Shown here: piece after piece, positions 45,700-54,734 of the stretch
How positions within the stretch are numbered: the first letter of the stretch is position 1
Layout: every line of letters begins with the position of its first letter
DNA from: Microbacterium sp. LWH11-1.2
GTDB lineage: Bacteria > Actinomycetota > Actinomycetes > Actinomycetales > Microbacteriaceae
Assembly: GCF_038397745.1 (NCBI RefSeq)
Contig: NZ_CP151636.1
Location: forward strand, 3,534,001-3,598,000
Length of the DNA stretch: 64,000 bases
Direction: 5' to 3'
Notes under the pieces: generated by a model
What the model was told of the DNA's origin: nothing
Seen by the model: the letters and a program-made list of their open reading frames with translations, nothing else
The model's database searches: none
Made by a program: the position numbers and the translations under genes

Positions 45700-47082
45700 T
45701 CAGGGGTAGACGGTGATCGTCTGCTCGGCCCCGGAGCCGGCCTGCACGGGCAGCACCGCGAGTGCGCCCGGCTCCGTCATCGTGACGGCGGCATGAACCG
45801 TGGCCGCCGGCCGCAGCAGGTACGTCGTCCCCGGCTCCACGTCGGCACTCACCGACTCTCCCGCCCGGACGACGATCTCCTCGGCGTCGCCGCCGTCAGC
45901 AGGCTCGAGCGACACCGTGGCATCCTCGTCCGCGGTGTTCGTGAGCTGCAGCTGCGCCGTCGGTCCCTCGGGGACGGCGACGAGGACGTCGGCATCGATC
46001 TCAGGAGCCGGGGTCACCCAGGCGAAGTCGGATCCCAGGCCGGCGCCGTCCTGCTGACGCACGGCGGCCACCACGGGGACGTCGGCCTCCACCTCGACCG
46101 AGTACGTACCGGGTGCCAGTCCGCTCAGCGAGACGTCGGCCGGGGTCGCGGACGACAGCGGGACGGTGAACTCGTTCGCCACGTCGCGTGACCCGGTGGC
46201 CCGCACGACGATGCGGGCCTGCCCGTCCGCGTCCGGAGAGAGGAGCCGCATGACGGTCATGTCCGCCTCGTCGCCCTCGACAGGGAACGACTGCACTCCG
46301 GAGAACACGAGGTTCTGCTGCGCACCCGCCACCGCGTCCTGCAGATCGATGCCGGCGGGATCGAGAACCCGCACGAGGGAGGACTGCAGGACGGCACGCA
46401 CCGGCGCGCCCACCGCGTTGACCTTGACGACCGGGGCGTCGTTCCCGGCCGCGATCGACGAGAGGGGAAGAGCGAGCTGCGTGCCGGCCGGCACCACCAC
46501 GGTGCGCGCGCTGCGCGTGGTGCCGTAGACGGACAGCGTCACCGTGGTCGGAACCTTCCCGGCATTGGCCAGGGTCACGATGTCCTCGGTGCCGGTGCCG
46601 ACACTCCCGCCGACGAGCCAGGACTCCAGGCGGGGTTCGCCGCACGCCAGAGCGGCGAACCCCGCGAGGTCATCTTCCGCGATGGTCACCGACTCCGCCG
46701 CCGCGATCAGCGGCGCGGTGCGGCCCTCGACCGTGCCGGTGAGCACGCGGACCTCGCCGGCATCCGGCAGGTCAGGGCTCTCGAGCGTCGTGGTCGACGG
46801 ACGACCCGAGGTGCCGGCGTCGGTGAGGGTCGGCGACGCGGCGGAGCGCATGTCCAGAGGGGCCGACGAGTCCCGCCCGAGCGCGCGCAGATCGCCGTTG
46901 CAGACGAGGACGGTGTCGCCGGGCAGCGGTGTGACCTGGACCTGGGCGGGGTCGTGGCTGATCTCGGGCCACGGCGCATGGATCGCCGCGACGACACCGA
47001 CCGTGCACGCGACCGCGACCGCGACCCCGGTGATGAGGCGGGCGCTGGTGGCGGCGACTCGGAAAGCACGGGTGCCGTTCAT
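45700..47082 (-). CDS. DUF5719 extracytoplasmic protein
   Basis: 460 residues: one N-terminal membrane segment (about 14-34) and the rest outside, rich in beta-strands (VTLANAGKVPTTVTLSVYG..., SLSGLAPGTYSVEVEAD...). DUF5719 proteins are found after the giant GT2 membrane protein in actinobacteria; the ATGA overlap (47082-47079) supports co-function. They probably assist cell-envelope glycan assembly (inference). Confidence 0.85.
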   Translation of the reverse strand: MNGTRAFRVAATSARLITGVAVAVACTVGVVAAIHAPWPEISHDPAQVQVTPLPGDTVLVCNGDLRALGRDSSAPLDMRSAASPTLTDAGTSGRPSTTTLESPDLPDAGEVRVLTGTVEGRTAPLIAAAESVTIAEDDLAGFAALACGEPRLESWLVGGSVGTGTEDIVTLANAGKVPTTVTLSVYGTTRSARTVVVPAGTQLALPLSSIAAGNDAPVVKVNAVGAPVRAVLQSSLVRVLDPAGIDLQDAVAGAQQNLVFSGVQSFPVEGDEADMTVMRLLSPDADGQARIVVRATGSRDVANEFTVPLSSATPADVSLSGLAPGTYSVEVEADVPVVAAVRQQDGAGLGSDFAWVTPAPEIDADVLVAVPEGPTAQLQLTNTADEDATVSLEPADGGDAEEIVVRAGESVSADVEPGTTYLLRPAATVHAAVTMTEPGALAVLPVQAGSGAEQTITVYP

Positions 47083-50000
47083 CGGTTGTCCTCCTCGGCG
47101 GCATCGGCGGGCGTCGCCGCATCGGCGGACGGCACTGCGTCGTCGGACGGTGACGGCTGCTCGGAGGCCGAGGCATCAGAGGCAGCCCCCTCATCAGAGG
47201 CAGCCTCCTCATCAGAGCGCACATCCTCGTCCGAAGGAACCTCGTCCGCCGACGGTTCCTCGTCGGAGGGAGCGGATGCTTCGTCGGAGATCGCCTCGTC
47301 CTCGGGCCCCGGCGCCTCGTCGGGTGACTCCACACCGACGAGCGGATCGTCGGAGATCGCATCCTCGGTCTCGCCGGTCGCGACGGTCGGCACGGTCGCC
47401 TCCGCGATCCCGGCGTCGTCGTCCTCCCGATCCTCCGCGTGCCGCGGGAGCACGAGCGGCTCCTCGGGAACCCGGCCGACGATGCGGGACTGCGAGCGAG
47501 CGGCGCGGCGCGATGCGCGCGTCGGGACGGACAGCAGCAGGGCGGCGAAGACGAACACGAGCTGCAGGGTGATCACCAGGCGCGCCGTGCCCTGCTGGGT
47601 CTGCGTCAGCGCCTTAGGTGCTGCCGCGTCGGCCTCCAGCCGCCACAGCACGCCGCGCTCCGTGGTGCCGGCGTGCACGAATCCGGGACGCTGATCGATC
47701 GAGGTGACGGCCGTCGTCCCCAGCGCACGCGCCTTGTCGCTCTGTCCTCCGGGGAGCTGAGCGAGCAGCACATAGCTGATGCCCTGCTTCGCCAGTTCAC
47801 CCGGAGCATCGAAGTCGCGAGCCGAGAGCAGGTCGACGGCGAGCGTGGTGATGTCGGTCCCCTGCGGTTCGACGGCGGTGGTCATCATGGTCGACTGGGC
47901 TCCGAGAGTCTCACTCGCTCCCCAGGCGACATCGACGGCCAGGCCGCCGTCATCCTGAGGAGTGAGGACCAGGGTGGCGATCTGCTGATCCCCGGCGGCC
48001 TGCGCCGCGACATAGGCCGGCAGCGTCGAGGTCGGGCCGTTCGTCAGGGCCGACCGGTCGAGGTGGAACGCCGTGAGGGCCGGCACCGCGCACACCACGA
48101 GCGCGACGGCCGCGATCGAGGTGGCGACCAGGCGGAGTCGTGGCAGGGTGAGCGCGGTGTCCAGCGTGACCAGCGCCGCGCCCACGAGACCGATCCACGC
48201 GAGGCTGAGACCGGTACCGGGCCAGATGGCGACCGGATTGCCCTGCGTGAAGCTCACGGTGATGCCGACAGCGAGGAACGCCGTCGCGAGTCCCGCCAGC
48301 GTCACGGTGAGGAGCGTGATGCCGGCGCGCCAGCGGGGGGCGACCGCGGCGGCGAGAGCGAGCAGGGCGATCGGAGCGCACAGCAGTGGCGCCCAGGTGC
48401 CGATCACGGCCGGAGCGAACACCGTCCACCCGGCGAAGTCGCTCGTCGGGAACCCGGTCGCGAGTGCGAGGCGTCCGGCGGCGTCGGCGCTCGCCTGCGG
48501 GCCGGCCCAGATGAATCCGGGGTCGCCGAGCAGCGCGAGCGGCGAACCGTGCGCGATCTGCCAGAAGATGAGCGGCGCGAACAGCAGCGCCGTCGGAAGC
48601 GGGAGCCAGAGCTGCCGACCGGCGCCGCGGAACTGCGCCGTCGCGAGGGTGATGCCGATCGCGACGACCCAGAGCAGCGCCAACGCGGGCGCCAGCGACG
48701 GTGCGCACGCGACGACCGCGGCGAGCAGGAGCGAGGCGGCGCCCGCAGCTCCCCAGGACCGGTGCGCGACGACAGCCGCGTGGAAGAGCCAGGGAAGCAG
48801 GAGATGCACGAGCACGGCGCTCGGCCGTCCGTCGACGAGCGCCGTCAGGAAGGTCGGCGCCATCGCCCACGCCACGCCGGCGAAGATCCGGAGACCCGCA
48901 CGGTCGGTGACGCGCGTGGCTGCGAACCATCCCCCGAGAACGGCGAGCGGAAGGGCGAGGATCCAGAGCAGCACGAGCGTGAAGGAGGGACCGGCCGGCC
49001 AGAGCGTGCCGAGGATGGCGACGACTCCGGCGAACGGATCGGCGGGGCCGACCAGATCGAGACCGACGCCGCGGAGCCCCCAGGCCGCATCGCTCCACAG
49101 GGCGGACACCGTGTCCCGCAGGGGCAGCAGTGCTCCGCCGCCGACGGTCGGCCATGCCAGCACCGTGGTGAAGGAGGCGATGCTCACCACCAGCGCGGCC
49201 AGCACGGCCCACGCGCCGCCGCCGGAGAAGAAGCGCAGCTCGCTGACAGCACCGCCCTCGCTGCCGTGTCCGTCGTCGAGACGGCGACGCAGCTGCGACG
49301 ACGTGACCCGCAGTGGAGCGATGCTCGCCCAGGTGGAGGCGCGGAAGGAGCGGATGCGGGCACGCGAGCGTGCGACGGCGTTGACGCGCAGCATCGCGGT
49401 GAGCGCGGCGGCCCACTCGGGGATCACCGCTTCCGGTCGCTTGCCGATGAGGTGCGTGATCGATCGCCAGAGCGCGAGCGGGAGGAGCGCCAGCCAGTGC
49501 AGGGGCACCACCGGCGCCGGGGCGTAGGCGAGGCGGCGATGCAGCTGTGCGAGACGTCGGACGTAGGCTCGGCGCGAGCCACCGGAGGGCAGAGCCGCAG
49601 GCCCGTCCGGAGCCGCCGAGATGCGCGCACTCGGTGCGAGCACGACGCGGCCGCCCCCGAGGCGGGCGCGGACCCCGAGATCGAGACCTTCATCGGCCCC
49701 GGCGAGCGCAGGGTCCGGGCGCAGCGCGTCGCGGACCTCGCCCCGGATGAGGATGCCGCGGATGTCGGACCCGAGCACGTCGTCCATGCCGTCGTGCTGT
49801 CCCTGGTCGAGCTCCCCCGCGGCCAGTTCGACCGAGCGTCCGAGTGTCGTCATCGTCACGCCGAGCGAGACGATCTCCCTCTCGTTGTCGGTCGCGACCA
49901 GCTTGGGAGCGACGATCACCGCGGAGGGCGAACGCTCCAGCATCCCGCTGAGCCGCTCGAGGGCGCGCGGGTGGGGTGCGGTGTCCTGGCCGAGGAGCCA

Positions 50001-50264
50001 GATCGCGGTTCCGTCGGCGACGCGGGGGCGTGCGAGTTCCACGGCCTCGGCGAACGACGTCGTCGCGCGCGCCTCGATGATGCCCTCGACCGTGCCGGCG
50101 ACCGTCTCGCTCTCGCGAGCGGTCGTCGCATCGCCGCACATGACGAGGGTCACCGCGGCAGGAGGTGTCGTCTGGGACCGGACGGCGTCGAGAGTGCGGA
50201 GGAGCTGCGCGCGGGCAGAGGATCCGGGGCGCGCGACGATGATGGCGTGAACTCGGGCTGGCAT
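47079..50264 (-). CDS. Giant GT2-family glycosyltransferase/membrane protein with acidic tail
   Basis: 1061 residues: a GT2-like GT-A domain (about 1-260, VHAIIVARPGSSARAQLLRTLDAVRSQ, IWLLGQDTAPHPRALERL), a helical linker, then about a dozen membrane helices (about 350-900) interrupted by an extracytoplasmic part. The final 130 residues or so are low-complexity acidic sequence (SDEE/SDEA-like repeats). The product is unknown; envelope glycan transfer is likely. Co-transcribed with DUF5719. TAGGCT lies 9 nt before the ATG, so any leader is very short. Confidence 0.85.
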   Translation of the reverse strand: MPARVHAIIVARPGSSARAQLLRTLDAVRSQTTPPAAVTLVMCGDATTARESETVAGTVEGIIEARATTSFAEAVELARPRVADGTAIWLLGQDTAPHPRALERLSGMLERSPSAVIVAPKLVATDNEREIVSLGVTMTTLGRSVELAAGELDQGQHDGMDDVLGSDIRGILIRGEVRDALRPDPALAGADEGLDLGVRARLGGGRVVLAPSARISAAPDGPAALPSGGSRRAYVRRLAQLHRRLAYAPAPVVPLHWLALLPLALWRSITHLIGKRPEAVIPEWAAALTAMLRVNAVARSRARIRSFRASTWASIAPLRVTSSQLRRRLDDGHGSEGGAVSELRFFSGGGAWAVLAALVVSIASFTTVLAWPTVGGGALLPLRDTVSALWSDAAWGLRGVGLDLVGPADPFAGVVAILGTLWPAGPSFTLVLLWILALPLAVLGGWFAATRVTDRAGLRIFAGVAWAMAPTFLTALVDGRPSAVLVHLLLPWLFHAAVVAHRSWGAAGAASLLLAAVVACAPSLAPALALLWVVAIGITLATAQFRGAGRQLWLPLPTALLFAPLIFWQIAHGSPLALLGDPGFIWAGPQASADAAGRLALATGFPTSDFAGWTVFAPAVIGTWAPLLCAPIALLALAAAVAPRWRAGITLLTVTLAGLATAFLAVGITVSFTQGNPVAIWPGTGLSLAWIGLVGAALVTLDTALTLPRLRLVATSIAAVALVVCAVPALTAFHLDRSALTNGPTSTLPAYVAAQAAGDQQIATLVLTPQDDGGLAVDVAWGASETLGAQSTMMTTAVEPQGTDITTLAVDLLSARDFDAPGELAKQGISYVLLAQLPGGQSDKARALGTTAVTSIDQRPGFVHAGTTERGVLWRLEADAAAPKALTQTQQGTARLVITLQLVFVFAALLLSVPTRASRRAARSQSRIVGRVPEEPLVLPRHAEDREDDDAGIAEATVPTVATGETEDAISDDPLVGVESPDEAPGPEDEAISDEASAPSDEEPSADEVPSDEDVRSDEEAASDEGAASDASASEQPSPSDDAVPSADAATPADAAEEDNR

Positions 50265-50338
50265 GACGTGGTCAGCCTAAGCGCGCGATCCGCGCCTCTG
50301 GAGCAGTGGACGCGGCGCGCCCGCGAAGCCGGATGCGA

Positions 50339-50656
50339 TCAGCTCGCGCGACGCTTGAGCTTGCGGCGCTCGCGCTCGGAGAGTCCGCCCCAGATTCCGA
50401 AGCGCTCGTCGTTGTTGAGCGCGTACTCGAGGCATTCCCCTCGGACATCGCACGTGGTGCAGATGCGCTTGGCGTCTCGCGTGGATCCGCCCTTCTCCGG
50501 GAAGAAGGCCTCGGGATCGGTCTGCGAGCAGAGAGCGTCGCTCTGCCAGGCGAGGGCGTTGTCGTCTTCGGCGTTCGGCTTCCGAACCCCCGGCACTCCG
50601 AGGTTGATCGGATCGACGAACCAGTTCTCCGGTACGTCGGAACGGTATCCCGTCAT
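50339..50656 (-). CDS. whiB2: WhiB-family regulator WhiB2/WhmD
   Basis: 105 residues: an N-terminal extension (1-40), then Cys43, Cys66, Cys69 and Cys75 for the [4Fe-4S] cluster, GIWGG and a basic end (RERRKLKRRAS). WhiB2/WhmD is needed for septation and division in mycobacteria. I chose ATG 50656 for its GGAGAT SD; the frame is open to 50734, but that would place the start upstream of the likely transcription start. A clear -35/-10 promoter precedes it. Confidence 0.92.
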   Translation of the reverse strand: MTGYRSDVPENWFVDPINLGVPGVRKPNAEDDNALAWQSDALCSQTDPEAFFPEKGGSTRDAKRICTTCDVRGECLEYALNNDERFGIWGGLSERERRKLKRRAS

Positions 50657-50705
50657 CTCGATCTCCAACCCTGTCTCCGCCCCCCGGCGGGCCGTGCTCA
50701 CACTA

Positions 50706-50734
50706 ATTACACCCGTGTCATTCGCTCCGGTCAA
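50706..50734 (-). promoter_or_regulatory. whiB2 promoter (-35 TTGACC, -10 TGTAAT)
   Basis: On the minus strand TTGACC (50729-50734) and TGTAAT (50706-50711) are separated by 17 bp, with an ACAC/GTGT inverted repeat overlapping the -10. The predicted start near 50699 gives a leader of about 43 nt with an SD. It is one of the few classical SigA-type promoters here. Confidence 0.65.
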
Positions 50735-50764
50735 GTCGCGGATCGTAAACCCTCAAGCCGCTGT

Positions 50765-51919
50765 TTAAAGTTCTTGGTCGCGCATCGGCGTGTCGCGCCC
50801 GGGCGACGCGATGAACACCTCGCCGGCTCCGGACAGCGTGATCGCGCCCTCATCCGGCGTGGCGAACGCCACCGCACCGACGGCGATGGGTCGGGCCTCT
50901 CCCGCGGCGGAGGCGACGGTGACGTCGCCCGCGGTCGCGAGCACCATCGTCGGGCCGGCGACGTCCCGGGTGAGCGGCGTACCGCCCAGCGAGACCCGCT
51001 CGAGGGCGAAGTCGGCGATCGGCACCGGATAGACCGTGCTGCCGCTGTCCCCTGAGGGACGCAGCACCGGCACCTCGCCGGCGGAGGTGTCGAGGATCGA
51101 CAGCAGCTCCGGCACGTCGATGCGCTTGGGGGTGAGACCGCCGCGGAGCACATTGTCGCTCGCGGCCATGATCTCGACTCCGAGCCCCGAGAGGTACGCG
51201 TGCAGCAGGCCGGCGCGCAGGAAGACGCCTTCTCCGCGCCGCAGGACCACGTGGTTCATCAGCAGGGCCACGACGACACCGGGGTCCCCCGGGTAGTGCT
51301 CCGCCACACCGGCGATCGCCCGGAGCGTGCCGTTCCACTCCCCCGCGTCCGCCGCGGCCGCGGTGCGCACGGCCTCGATGATGTCGTCGACCTCGGTCTG
51401 CGCCTCACCGCCGAGCAGCCACCCGATCACCGCGCGGAGGACGTCGCCGTCGCCGCGCAGCCGCTGGCGGAGTGCCTCGACGCCCGCGCTGTCGCCGAGC
51501 GCGTCGAGCAGCGACGCGGTGCCCTCCACCGGACGCAGCCCGCTGAGGGATTCGAAGGTGTCGCTGAGCGCCACGATGAGCTCGGGCTTGTGGTTGTCGT
51601 CCCGATAGTTGCGCCGCGGGTCGTCCGCCGCGAGACCGTCCTCCCGCGACCACCCCTCGCGCGCCTGCGCGATCGTCGGATGCACCTGGATCGAGAGCGG
51701 CCGACCGGCCGCGAGCAGCTTCAGCAGGTACGGGAGCGAGCCCCCCGTGATCTGATCGAGCGTGCCGCCGCCCTCCACATCCGCCGGGTCGCCGGGATGG
51801 TCGCCGAACCAGACCTCGGCCTCCGGCGCGCCCGAGGGCGTGCGGCCCTCGAGCTCGGCGAGCAGGGAGTCGGATCCCCAGGCGTAGTCGCGGGGCGCGT
51901 TCGTGAGGCTGAGCAGCAT
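50765..51919 (-). CDS. manA: Mannose-6-phosphate isomerase, class I
   Basis: 384-residue zinc cupin interconverting fructose-6-P and mannose-6-P, feeding GDP-mannose and envelope glycans. Zinc ligands are visible in IQVHP (Gln, His), DNHKPELI (Glu) and LLHAYL (His); the catalytic Arg is in ASDNVLRGGLTPK. Normal length. TACGCT lies 7 nt before the ATG, so probably leaderless. Same position relative to whiB2 as in related actinobacteria. Confidence 0.93.
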   Translation of the reverse strand: MLLSLTNAPRDYAWGSDSLLAELEGRTPSGAPEAEVWFGDHPGDPADVEGGGTLDQITGGSLPYLLKLLAAGRPLSIQVHPTIAQAREGWSREDGLAADDPRRNYRDDNHKPELIVALSDTFESLSGLRPVEGTASLLDALGDSAGVEALRQRLRGDGDVLRAVIGWLLGGEAQTEVDDIIEAVRTAAAADAGEWNGTLRAIAGVAEHYPGDPGVVVALLMNHVVLRRGEGVFLRAGLLHAYLSGLGVEIMAASDNVLRGGLTPKRIDVPELLSILDTSAGEVPVLRPSGDSGSTVYPVPIADFALERVSLGGTPLTRDVAGPTMVLATAGDVTVASAAGEARPIAVGAVAFATPDEGAITLSGAGEVFIASPGRDTPMRDQEL

Positions 51920-51926
51920 GGATCCC

Positions 51927-51932
51927 AGCGTA
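51927..51932 (-). promoter_or_regulatory. Leaderless -10 hexamer of manA
   Basis: TACGCT on the minus strand, 7 nt before ATG 51919. Confidence 0.5.
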
Positions 51933-51975
51933 GAGCCGTGCGGCGGCGCTCAGGGACGCACGAAGCGCGGCGCGG

Positions 51976-51981
51976 TAGCCT
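51976..51981 (+). promoter_or_regulatory. Leaderless -10 hexamer of the O-antigen-ligase-family pair
   Basis: TAGCCT ends 7 nt before ATG 51989. It would drive both ligase-family genes. Confidence 0.5.
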
Positions 51982-51988
51982 GAACGCG

Positions 51989-53404
51989 ATGGCTCAGTAC
52001 ACCAAGCATCCCGTGGCGCCCCCGCCCACCGCGCCGGAGCGCGAGTCGACGGGGCATCTGCTGCTGCGCGCCTACGTGATCCTGGTGCTCTTCGTCACGT
52101 TCGCGCACTCGGCCGTCTACAACCTGCTCGGGATGATCGGCGCCGGGATCGTCCTCGCGGCCTTCACCCTCGCCACGCTCGCGATCGGCATCCCGATGCT
52201 CGCTCGCAACCGACCGCAGCCCTTCCGCTGGAGGCGCCTGCCCTGGTCGGCACTCGGCTACACGACGCTCGCGCTCGTCTCCGTCGCCTGGTCGCAGTGG
52301 CGCGGACCGACGCTCCTCACCTGGGTGCTGCTCGCCGCTGTCACGATCAACGGCCTGTTCATCGCGCACGTGCTCACCTGGCACGAGATCGTCCGCGCCC
52401 TGTCGTCGGCCTTCAAGTGGATCCTCGGGCTCTCGCTGGCTCTCGAGCTCTGGGTCTCCCTCGTCATCCACGGCCCGCTGCTGCCCAACTTCGCCACGCT
52501 GCCGGACGGCGAGATCGACCCGCAGTGGTACTGGGTGCGCGACAACCTGTTCGACGGCGGTCGCATCCAGGGCATCGTCGGCAACGCCAACCTGCTGGCG
52601 ATCATCTCGCTCTTCGCGATCATCACCTTCGGCGTGCTCTTCGCCGCGCGCGCACGCTGGCGGACCACGCTCGCGATGTGGTCGCTCCTGGCCGCCTACT
52701 TCCTGTTCCGCACGTCGTCGGCGACCGCGCTGGTCTGCGCCGCTGCGGCCGCCGTGGTGCTCGTGGTCGCCCTGCTCATGCGGCGAGCCGGTACTCCGGG
52801 AGCGCGCACCCGCGTCTACGTGATCGCGATCGGCGGCACGGTCCTGGGCGTCGCGGCGGTGTGGCTGGTGCGGGAGCCTCTGCTCGCGCTTCTGGGCCGG
52901 AGCTCCGACCTCACGGGCCGCTCCGACCTGATCTGGTCGAAGGTGCTCGAGCGCGCCGGCGAGCATCCGCTCTTCGGCAACGGCTTCTCGAGTCCTTGGA
53001 TCCCGACGGACCCCGCGTTCGACGGCTGGATCACCGACCACGGCATCACCGTCTTCCACGCCCACAACATGTGGCTCGACGTGCTGCTGCAGCTCGGCGC
53101 GCTCGGGGTCGTCCTCATGGCGCTCGCCTACGTGAGCCTGCTGTGGCGCTCGTGGTTCTTCGCCGTCGACCGGCCGCGCTGGGACCTCGAGGCCGCCCGG
53201 CCGTTCTCGCCGCTCACGCTGCTCCCGAGCCTGTTCACCATCGTCCTCCTCGTGCAGGGGCTCTCCGAGTCGACCCCGATCATGCTCTGGGGCTGGATGC
53301 TGCTGGTGCTGCTGTCGTTCAAGCTCAAGTCGGTTCCGCTGGTGGGCGTGGGCGAGCGCGATCTCCTCTTCGAACGCGGCGCGCGCCAGCGGCGGGTTCC
53401 GTGA
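51989..53404 (+). CDS. O-antigen ligase/polymerase-family (Wzy_C) membrane protein 1
   Basis: 471 residues with about 10-12 membrane helices and a large extracytoplasmic loop (about 335-385) containing the Wzy_C-type segment HPLFGNGFSSPWIPTDPAFDGWITDHGITVFHAHNMWLDVLLQLG. This family (WaaL, Wzy, TuaE-like) transfers or polymerises lipid-linked glycans outside the cell. ATG 51989 is the only sensible start. Translationally coupled to a second family member (GTGA). Confidence 0.85.
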   Translation: MAQYTKHPVAPPPTAPERESTGHLLLRAYVILVLFVTFAHSAVYNLLGMIGAGIVLAAFTLATLAIGIPMLARNRPQPFRWRRLPWSALGYTTLALVSVAWSQWRGPTLLTWVLLAAVTINGLFIAHVLTWHEIVRALSSAFKWILGLSLALELWVSLVIHGPLLPNFATLPDGEIDPQWYWVRDNLFDGGRIQGIVGNANLLAIISLFAIITFGVLFAARARWRTTLAMWSLLAAYFLFRTSSATALVCAAAAAVVLVVALLMRRAGTPGARTRVYVIAIGGTVLGVAAVWLVREPLLALLGRSSDLTGRSDLIWSKVLERAGEHPLFGNGFSSPWIPTDPAFDGWITDHGITVFHAHNMWLDVLLQLGALGVVLMALAYVSLLWRSWFFAVDRPRWDLEAARPFSPLTLLPSLFTIVLLVQGLSESTPIMLWGWMLLVLLSFKLKSVPLVGVGERDLLFERGARQRRVP

Positions 53405-54699
53405 CACCGGTCCGCCCGATCGTGCGCCTTCTCGGGTCCGTCGAGATGGCACGGGCGTTCACGCTGGCCGCTCTCACCGCCGTGTTCGGATCGTTCGCGA
53501 TCGAGCAGATGACGTCGGCCGTCACCCTGGCCGCGGTCATCACGGCGCTGTGCCTTCTCGGCGGCGCGATCCTCTGGGTCCGCCGGGAGGAGCTGTCGCC
53601 GCTGCGCATCGCGCCCTCCTCGCTCTTCGCGTTCCTCTGCTGGGCCCTGGTGAGCCTCGTCTGGACGACCGACCGCTCCGACACGGTGTTCGGCTGGCTC
53701 TCCCTGTTCGGGTTCGCCTTCCTGGCGATCACCGTCGGCCACATCCGCGACACGCTGCAGACGGTCCGCGCGATCGGCGACACGCTGCGCGGGCTGCTGG
53801 CCGTCTCGCTCGGCATCGAGATCCTGTCCGGCATCCTGCTCGACGTCCCGTTCGCCTTCCTCGGCGTCCAGGGGAATCTGGCCGCGGGCGGCCCCATCCA
53901 GGGTCTCTTCGGCAGTCGCAACATGCTGGGGTTCATCGCGGTCATCGCGCTGATCACGTTCGTGATCGAGTGGCGCACCCAGTCGGTCGACCCTCCGCTC
54001 GCCGTGGTGTCCGTCGCCCTCGCCGGATCGCTGGCGTTCCTCTCCTCCTCCCCGACCGTGCTGGTGCTCGCCGTCGCCGTCGGCATCGTGACGGTCGCGC
54101 TGACGATCGTCCGGCACGCGTCGCCGGAACGGCGCAATCTGGTGCAGTGGATGCTGGGGATCCTCGTCGCTCTGGCGCTCACCGTGGCGTTCGCGCTGCG
54201 GCATCAGATCATCGCGCTCCTCGACGCCGGTTCCGACTTCTCGATCCGCGCCACGCTCTGGAACACGATCCTGGACTTCGTCGCCGTCAAGCCGATCCAG
54301 GGCTGGGGATGGTTCGGAGACTGGGCGCGCGGCGAGTACCCGTTCACCTACATCAACTTCCAGCTCGACGACCGCCATCAGAGCGCGCTGAACGCGTTCT
54401 TCGACGTGCTCCTGCAGCTGGGCTCGATCGGACTCGTGCTCTTCCTGCTGCTCGGCGGCGTGGCGCTGGTGCGCTCGTGGCTGGTGGCCAGCGTGCGGCG
54501 GTCCGTCGTCTACGCGTGGACGCCGATCACCCTCGTCACGCTCGCGGTCGACTCGATGTTCGAGAGCTTCACGATCGTCGGGGCCGGCTGGTTCATGCTC
54601 GTGCTCTGCGCCCTGCGCGCCGGCCAGTCCCGGTCCTGGCGCGAGAACATCGACGCCGCGCACACGAGCTCGATCCCGACGCTCCGCCCGCAGGAGTGA
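53401..54699 (+). CDS. O-antigen ligase/polymerase-family (Wzy_C) membrane protein 2
   Basis: 432 residues, about 10-12 membrane helices. The Wzy_C loop is KPIQGWGWFGDWARGEYPFTYINF and continues DDRHQSALNAFFDVLLQLGSIG. It is divergent in sequence from its upstream neighbour (Trp-rich loop, His in DDRHQSAL rather than HAHNMW), so the two may have different acceptors, or act as polymerase and ligase. The GTG start overlaps the first gene's stop by 4 nt. Confidence 0.85.
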   Translation: MTPVRPIVRLLGSVEMARAFTLAALTAVFGSFAIEQMTSAVTLAAVITALCLLGGAILWVRREELSPLRIAPSSLFAFLCWALVSLVWTTDRSDTVFGWLSLFGFAFLAITVGHIRDTLQTVRAIGDTLRGLLAVSLGIEILSGILLDVPFAFLGVQGNLAAGGPIQGLFGSRNMLGFIAVIALITFVIEWRTQSVDPPLAVVSVALAGSLAFLSSSPTVLVLAVAVGIVTVALTIVRHASPERRNLVQWMLGILVALALTVAFALRHQIIALLDAGSDFSIRATLWNTILDFVAVKPIQGWGWFGDWARGEYPFTYINFQLDDRHQSALNAFFDVLLQLGSIGLVLFLLLGGVALVRSWLVASVRRSVVYAWTPITLVTLAVDSMFESFTIVGAGWFMLVLCALRAGQSRSWRENIDAAHTSSIPTLRPQE

Positions 54700-54734
54700 T
54701 GCGGCCGGGGCGAGCCCGGTTCAGAGCAGGACCT

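Noticed and set aside
47439..50768. Open frame of 1109 codons antisense to the GT2 membrane-protein gene
   Set aside because: Composition is Arg/Gly/Glu-rich without motifs; the sense strand has a coherent membrane protein coupled to DUF5719.
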